The notes below the pieces were generated by a model. The model was given only the letters and a program-made list of their open reading frames with translations. It was not told the DNA's origin and made no database searches. Shown here one piece after another: positions 15,130 to 18,168 of a stretch of 18,168 nucleotides of DNA. Each line of letters opens with the position of its first letter. Position 1 is the first letter of the stretch. The stretch covers positions 1 through 18,168 of the forward strand of contig JAVBOP010000173.1 in the NCBI GenBank assembly GCA_031550405.1. The letters are read 5' to 3'. The position numbers and the translations under genes are program-made. This DNA is from JAVBOP01 sp031550405. GTDB lineage: Bacteria; Bacteroidota; Ignavibacteria; Kapaibacteriales; UBA2268.

Positions 15130-15879
15130 TTAATAATTAAAATTTATTAATAATTCAAACATGTACGCTAAATTTTTGATACTGTCATTTTCCATCATAC
15201 TCATTACAGGAATTTCGAGCGAAAATTTTGGCGTAGCATAAATTCCTCGACCAAGTTCGACATCATAACCAATTGAAATATCAGGCGTTATAGTTATTTT
15301 GCGAATATCATAAATATTTCCATTTGCAATATTTCTTTCCCAATACGGAATTTCATCCGGATTTGCAATGCGCTCTGTAGCGTTAAAATTATCTGTAATT
15401 GTGAAATCCAAATTTACTTTGCCGCTGACATGAAAATGCGAATTTAGTAAACGATATTTTAATCCAAATGCAGCGGAAATATTAGAAAAATTTAGTTCTA
15501 ATTCGCTTTTATACTTAGCAAATACGGTCTCTGATACAGGAACTGAATCGTAAGAATTATAAGTTAATGAATTTATGTCGTAATTGAGCGAGGCGATGTA
15601 TGCAAATTGGTTTTTCGTATTCCACAGTTCAGCATTTATACCGAATGAAAATTTTGCCCCATTTCCATTTTCAAAATTTGGACATGAAATACGATTTTCG
15701 AGAAAAGTAATTTTTCCATAAGAGCTAATTATTCCATAACTTACGTTTGCGCCATAATATAATTTTGGCGTTTCAAAAGGTAATCTTGCAGAATATTGCC
15801 AATCAAATCCCTGTGCAAACAAATGACCGGACAAAAAAAAAACGCAATTATTGAAAAAAATTTTGCCATGTAATTTCAT
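15130..15879 (-). CDS. outer-membrane beta-barrel-like protein with homopolymer at 5' end
   Basis: The frame encodes 249 residues with alternating amphipathic strands rich in Tyr, Phe and Asn (YYGANVSYGI, AKFSFGINAEL, ITPDISIGYDVELG), ending in an aromatic residue (LLINFNY), which is the outer-membrane barrel insertion signature. No family is recognised; small Bacteroidota porin-like barrels look similar. From the ATG at 15879 the leader is MKLHGKIFFNNCVFFLSGHL, an awkward signal peptide with Asn-Asn-Cys in its core. An inner ATG at 15869 in another frame begins MAKFFSIIAFFF, a far better leader, and would join the barrel frame if the T10 tract at 15833-15842 had 11 (or 8) T. The inferred transcription start (about 15887) leaves only about 8 nt before the outer ATG but about 18 before the inner one. 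It is followed without gap by murG. Confidence 0.75.
   Translation of the reverse strand: MKLHGKIFFNNCVFFLSGHLFAQGFDWQYSARLPFETPKLYYGANVSYGIISSYGKITFLENRISCPNFENGNGAKFSFGINAELWNTKNQFAYIASLNYDINSLTYNSYDSVPVSETVFAKYKSELELNFSNISAAFGLKYRLLNSHFHVSGKVNLDFTITDNFNATERIANPDEIPYWERNIANGNIYDIRKITITPDISIGYDVELGRGIYATPKFSLEIPVMSMMENDSIKNLAYMFELLINFNY
15833..15842 (-). repeat. T10 homopolymer in signal-peptide region
   Basis: Ten consecutive T (minus strand) occur in the leader-coding part of the barrel gene. Tracts of this length in a leader are prone to slipped-strand length change. Changing the tract by +1 (or -2) would fuse the barrel frame to the alternative ATG at 15869. A sequencing or assembly length error is an equally simple explanation. 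Confidence 0.7.
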
Positions 15880-15892
15880 TAATAATAAGCTG

Positions 15893-15923
15893 CAAAGTTA
15901 ATTATATTATTTATAATATACAA
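15893..15923 (-). promoter_or_regulatory. promoter of barrel-murG operon
   Basis: On the minus strand TTG (15923-15921), a 20-nt spacer and TAACTTTG (15900-15893) fit the TTG / TAnnTTTG consensus. Transcription would begin near 15887. As no comparable site is seen further downstream, this promoter may also serve rpe, the secreted/HD/MBL trio and nuoI. Confidence 0.5.
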
Positions 15924-15958
15924 TCTTTGCGCTATAATTTTGCGAAATAAGTTCATGG

Positions 15959-15982
15959 AATTATGAAAAAAAAATCATAATT
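15959..15982. repeat. inverted repeat upstream of Crp/Fnr-family gene
   Basis: AATTATGA and TCATAATT form perfect 8-bp arms around a run of eight A, in the divergent region 60-85 bp before the regulator's preferred ATG (16044). It could be an operator for a dimeric regulator, possibly autoregulation by the Crp-family protein, or a hairpin in RNA. Binding by any particular protein is inference. Confidence 0.4.
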
Positions 15983-16031
15983 TGTTGATTTTATGGAAAC
16001 GAAACAGCGGTATTTACTAAATACTTTTTGC

Positions 16032-16039
16032 TATATTTG
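16032..16039 (+). promoter_or_regulatory. -7 element next to the Crp-family start
   Basis: TATATTTG ends 4 nt before the ATG at 16044. If it is a true -7 element, the transcript would start at or next to the start codon and be leaderless. No TTG-type -33 element lies about 20 nt upstream, so support is weak. Confidence 0.25.
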
Positions 16040-16043
16040 TGCT

Positions 16044-16712
16044 ATGAGTATTGATTTATTGACGTGTCCCATTTTTGACAGTCTGGAGGCAAATAATAAA
16101 GGTAAGTATATATATAATTTGAGTTATAAAATTAAAAAATATCCAAGAAACACTCTGATATTTCGCCAAAACGACACTTGCGACGCTCTGTATATATTGA
16201 TGAACGGCTCGGTAAAAACGGAAATGATAACTGAAAGTGGCAATTTGCTGGGCATTGAAATACTCAAAGCGCCGTGTCCGCTTGCACCTGCGTTTTTATT
16301 TTCGGACAATAACCGTTTTCCAGTCGATGTAACGGCACTAAATGATGTTGAAATTGCATTTATCTATAAAAATGAAGTTATGCGTTTGATGGCTGAAAAC
16401 CCAGCTTTCATGCAGGAATACATGAAATACAGTGCCAATCGAGCTCAATTTTTGGCGGATAGATTGCAAATATCATCCATTAAAACCATAAGAAAAAAAT
16501 TTGCTTATTATCTTTTGCAGCTCAATCCAGAGAATAAAACAGATGTGGAATTAGACAGAAACCAAACTGAATTGGCTGATTATTTGGGCGTAACGCGTCC
16601 CGCTCTTGCGAGAACTATTGCGGAAATGGAGCAAGACGGTATAATAAAAGCCACCAGAAAGCACATCACAATTCTAAATCCTCAGCATCTAAGGAATAGC
16701 ATATATCAGTAG
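16044..16712 (+). CDS. Crp/Fnr-family transcriptional regulator
   Basis: From the ATG at 16044 the protein has 222 residues. Residues about 13-115 form a cyclic-nucleotide-binding-type beta barrel (YILMNGSVKTEM, then LLGIEIL and PVDVTALNDVEIAFI). A dimerisation helix follows, and residues about 174-201 (QTELADYLGV-TRPALARTIAEMEQDGII) are the winged helix-turn-helix of the HTH_Crp family. The cysteines are not arranged as in oxygen-sensing FNR, so the effector is unknown. The APCPLAPAFLF segment with a PVDVTAL strand resembles regulators of nitrosative or redox stress genes, but that is a weak impression. An ATG at 15993 would add 17 residues (METKQRYLL...) not expected in this family. It is divergent from the barrel operon and convergent with pckA; an inverted repeat lies upstream. 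Confidence 0.9.
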   Translation: MSIDLLTCPIFDSLEANNKGKYIYNLSYKIKKYPRNTLIFRQNDTCDALYILMNGSVKTEMITESGNLLGIEILKAPCPLAPAFLFSDNNRFPVDVTALNDVEIAFIYKNEVMRLMAENPAFMQEYMKYSANRAQFLADRLQISSIKTIRKKFAYYLLQLNPENKTDVELDRNQTELADYLGVTRPALARTIAEMEQDGIIKATRKHITILNPQHLRNSIYQ

Positions 16713-16742
16713 GATGTTGGTAATATGCGGATGTGAAAATTC

Positions 16743-16773
16743 AAAAAAAATCCTGCTTGATTAAAAAGCAGGA
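16743..16773 (-). terminator. intrinsic terminator of pckA
   Basis: TCCTGCTT (16751-16758) pairs with AAGCAGGA (16766-16773) across a 7-nt loop, and a run of eight A (16743-16750) precedes it on the plus strand. Read from pckA on the minus strand, this is a GC-containing hairpin followed by U8, a standard rho-independent terminator. It also lies just after the convergent regulator gene but lacks a U tract in that direction. Confidence 0.85.
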
Positions 16774-16802
16774 CTCTTTCAGTCATAAATTTTGAATAGG
16801 CA

Positions 16803-18168
16803 TTAGCATTTGGGTCCGGCAAGAACCAGCTCTTTGCCTCGGTCTGTGTCTGTAAAGTTTTCGAAATTGGTAATAAATTTTTGTGCCAGCACCTTTGCCT
16901 GCTCATCCCATTTTTGAGGTATGTCCCATAAATTTCTCGGATTAAGCATGCGGGATTCAACTCCTTTGATAAATTCAGGTATTTTCAAACCAAATATCGG
17001 CAACTCTTCAAGTTGATTTTGGTCAATATCGCCCTCCAATATGGCACGAATTATTGCCCGAGTTACTGGTATGTCTATTCGCTTGCCAATACCATACGGT
17101 CCGCCTATCCAGCCAGTATTAACAAGGAAAGCGCGCGAATTATTGGCTTCCATCTTTCGTGTTAATTCGCGAGCATATACCGTAGGATGCAATAGCAAAA
17201 AGGCACTGCCGAAGCAAGATGAAAACGTGGCTTGCGGTTCGGTTATTCCTCTTTCGGTTCCTGCAAGCTTGGCTGTATAGCCGCTTAAAAAATGGTATTC
17301 TGTCTGTTCTTTTGTCAGCACGGACACAGGAGGCAAAACTCCGAAGGCGTCTGCTGTCAGGAATATTACGTTTTTAGGGTGCGTGCCTTTTGAAACAGGC
17401 TTTACTATTCTGTCTATATGCGATATAGGGTATGATACGCGTGTATTTTCGGTTTTGGCTTTACTTGCAAAATCTATCGAGTTATCATCACGCAGCACAA
17501 CATTTTCAAGCAGCGCATTGCGGCGTATTGCCTTAAAAATATCGGGTTCTTTATCCGGGTCCAAATCAATGCACTTTGCATAACATCCACCCTCGAAATT
17601 GAATACGCCATCATTATCCCAGCCGTGCTCGTCATCGCCTATCAGTTCACGCTCAGGATCGGTTGATAATGTAGTTTTTCCTGTTCCGGACAAGCCGAAA
17701 AATATTGCTGTATCTCCCTGTTTTCCTTGATTTGCCGAGCAATGCATTGATGCTGTTTCCTTCAGAGGAAGAAAATAATTCATCACAGAGAACATGCCTT
17801 TTTTCATTTCGCCGCCATACCATGTCCCCCCTATGCAAGCCATTTTTTCAGCAAGGTTAAATGCCACATAGACCTCGCTATTCAAGCCCTGCTCTTTCCA
17901 GTTAGGATTGGCAGCTTTTGAGGCATTAAATATCACAAAATCAGGCTCAAAATTTTCGAGCTCCTTTTCGGTTGGATTTATGAACATATTTTTAACAAAA
18001 TGGCATTGCCACGCCACCTCCATAATGAATCGGACTTTTAATCTCGTATCCGGATTAGCACCACAATATCCGTCAAAAACATATAACCTCTTATTTGAAA
18101 GCTGGTTAGTGCTGATGTCTTTCAAATGTTGCCAGATTTCCTGCGTGACAGGCTTATTATCCGAGCCT
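16803..18168 (-). CDS. pckA: ATP-dependent phosphoenolpyruvate carboxykinase (5' end outside window)
   Basis: PckA converts oxaloacetate and ATP to phosphoenolpyruvate, CO2 and ADP, the first committed step of gluconeogenesis, in the cytosol. About 454 C-terminal residues are visible of roughly 530; the N-terminus lies beyond the right edge, and the frame remains open to the edge. Motifs present are YVFDGYCGANPDTRL, FVKNMFINP, the GGTWYGGEMKKG segment with its lysine, MHCSAN, the P-loop FFGLSGTGKTTLS, the metal-binding IGDDEHGWD, and NTGWIGGPYGIGKRI near the ATP site. All mark the ATP-dependent bacterial/plant type rather than the GTP type. A TTG at 18125 could be taken for a start but is an internal leucine, since conserved coding continues upstream. 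A strong terminator follows the gene. Confidence 0.97.
   Translation of the reverse strand, partial: GSDNKPVTQEIWQHLKDISTNQLSNKRLYVFDGYCGANPDTRLKVRFIMEVAWQCHFVKNMFINPTEKELENFEPDFVIFNASKAANPNWKEQGLNSEVYVAFNLAEKMACIGGTWYGGEMKKGMFSVMNYFLPLKETASMHCSANQGKQGDTAIFFGLSGTGKTTLSTDPERELIGDDEHGWDNDGVFNFEGGCYAKCIDLDPDKEPDIFKAIRRNALLENVVLRDDNSIDFASKAKTENTRVSYPISHIDRIVKPVSKGTHPKNVIFLTADAFGVLPPVSVLTKEQTEYHFLSGYTAKLAGTERGITEPQATFSSCFGSAFLLLHPTVYARELTRKMEANNSRAFLVNTGWIGGPYGIGKRIDIPVTRAIIRAILEGDIDQNQLEELPIFGLKIPEFIKGVESRMLNPRNLWDIPQKWDEQAKVLAQKFITNFENFTDTDRGKELVLAGPKC

Noticed and set aside
16706..16960. 84-codon minus ORF overlapping the pckA 3' end and its terminator
   Set aside because: It is out of frame with pckA, spans the intrinsic terminator, and has no supporting motif.
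1..18168. CRISPR arrays, insertion sequences, prophage genes, tRNA or rRNA genes
   Set aside because: I saw no spaced repeats, transposase or integrase frames, or cloverleaf-like sequences on reading both strands; a tRNAscan and repeat search would confirm this.

Overview
The window looks like a chromosome segment of an AT-rich, flagellated or chemotactic bacterium from the Bacteroidota/Chlorobiota (FCB) side of the tree. An Ignavibacteria- or Kapabacteria-like lineage is my guess, and no marker here settles it. Three things point that way. First, the octamer TATATTTG, or a match to TAnnTTTG with TTG/TTTG about 20 nt upstream, recurs before several genes, and this is the Bacteroidota housekeeping promoter. 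Second, the gene families fit: WG repeats, MltB-type transglycosylase, stand-alone nuoC and nuoI, PEP carboxykinase and short-tailed MurG. Third, a FlgN-like chaperone and CheB sit in that background, which is unusual for typical Bacteroidetes. Most genes lack a strong Shine-Dalgarno sequence, but a few have one (GGAGGTG before the MBL gene, GGAG before cheB).

Layout from left to right. Positions 1-598 hold a FlgN-like gene on the minus strand. A promoter region follows, then a K+/H+ antiporter with a C-terminal RCK_C domain (899-2443, plus strand). From 2444 to 2887 lies what looks like eroded DNA: a CMD/AhpD-like gene missing its 5' third, and a 22-codon ORF resembling the first helix of a TetR regulator. 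Next come cheB and an AcuI/YhdH-type reductase on the minus strand. A plus-strand pair of secreted proteins follows: lytic transglycosylase, then a WG-repeat protein. An aspartokinase-like gene (minus) is divergent from nuoC (plus). nuoC faces nuoI across a hairpin.

From 15879 down to 9678 everything is on the minus strand and tightly packed, and may be one long transcription unit. In order: outer-membrane barrel protein, murG (0 nt gap), rpe, a secreted protein of unknown function, an HD-domain protein (1-nt overlap), an exported MBL-fold hydrolase (4-nt overlap) and nuoI. A Crp/Fnr-family regulator diverges from the barrel gene. It converges on pckA, which has a clear intrinsic terminator and runs off the right edge.

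The window is mainly housekeeping and I see no defence system, mobile element, CRISPR array, tRNA or rRNA. The observations most worth following are: (1) a T10 homopolymer in the signal-peptide region of the barrel gene that, with one more T, joins an alternative start encoding a much more canonical signal peptide, so it is either a phase-variable switch or an indel error; (2) the HD protein is an internal tandem duplication in which the N-terminal copy has lost its HD pair, and it is translationally coupled to two exported proteins; (3) the aspartokinase lacks the usual GRGGSD/GREGSD segment; (4) the CMD gene is truncated against the antiporter gene; (5) two complex I genes lie outside any nuo operon.
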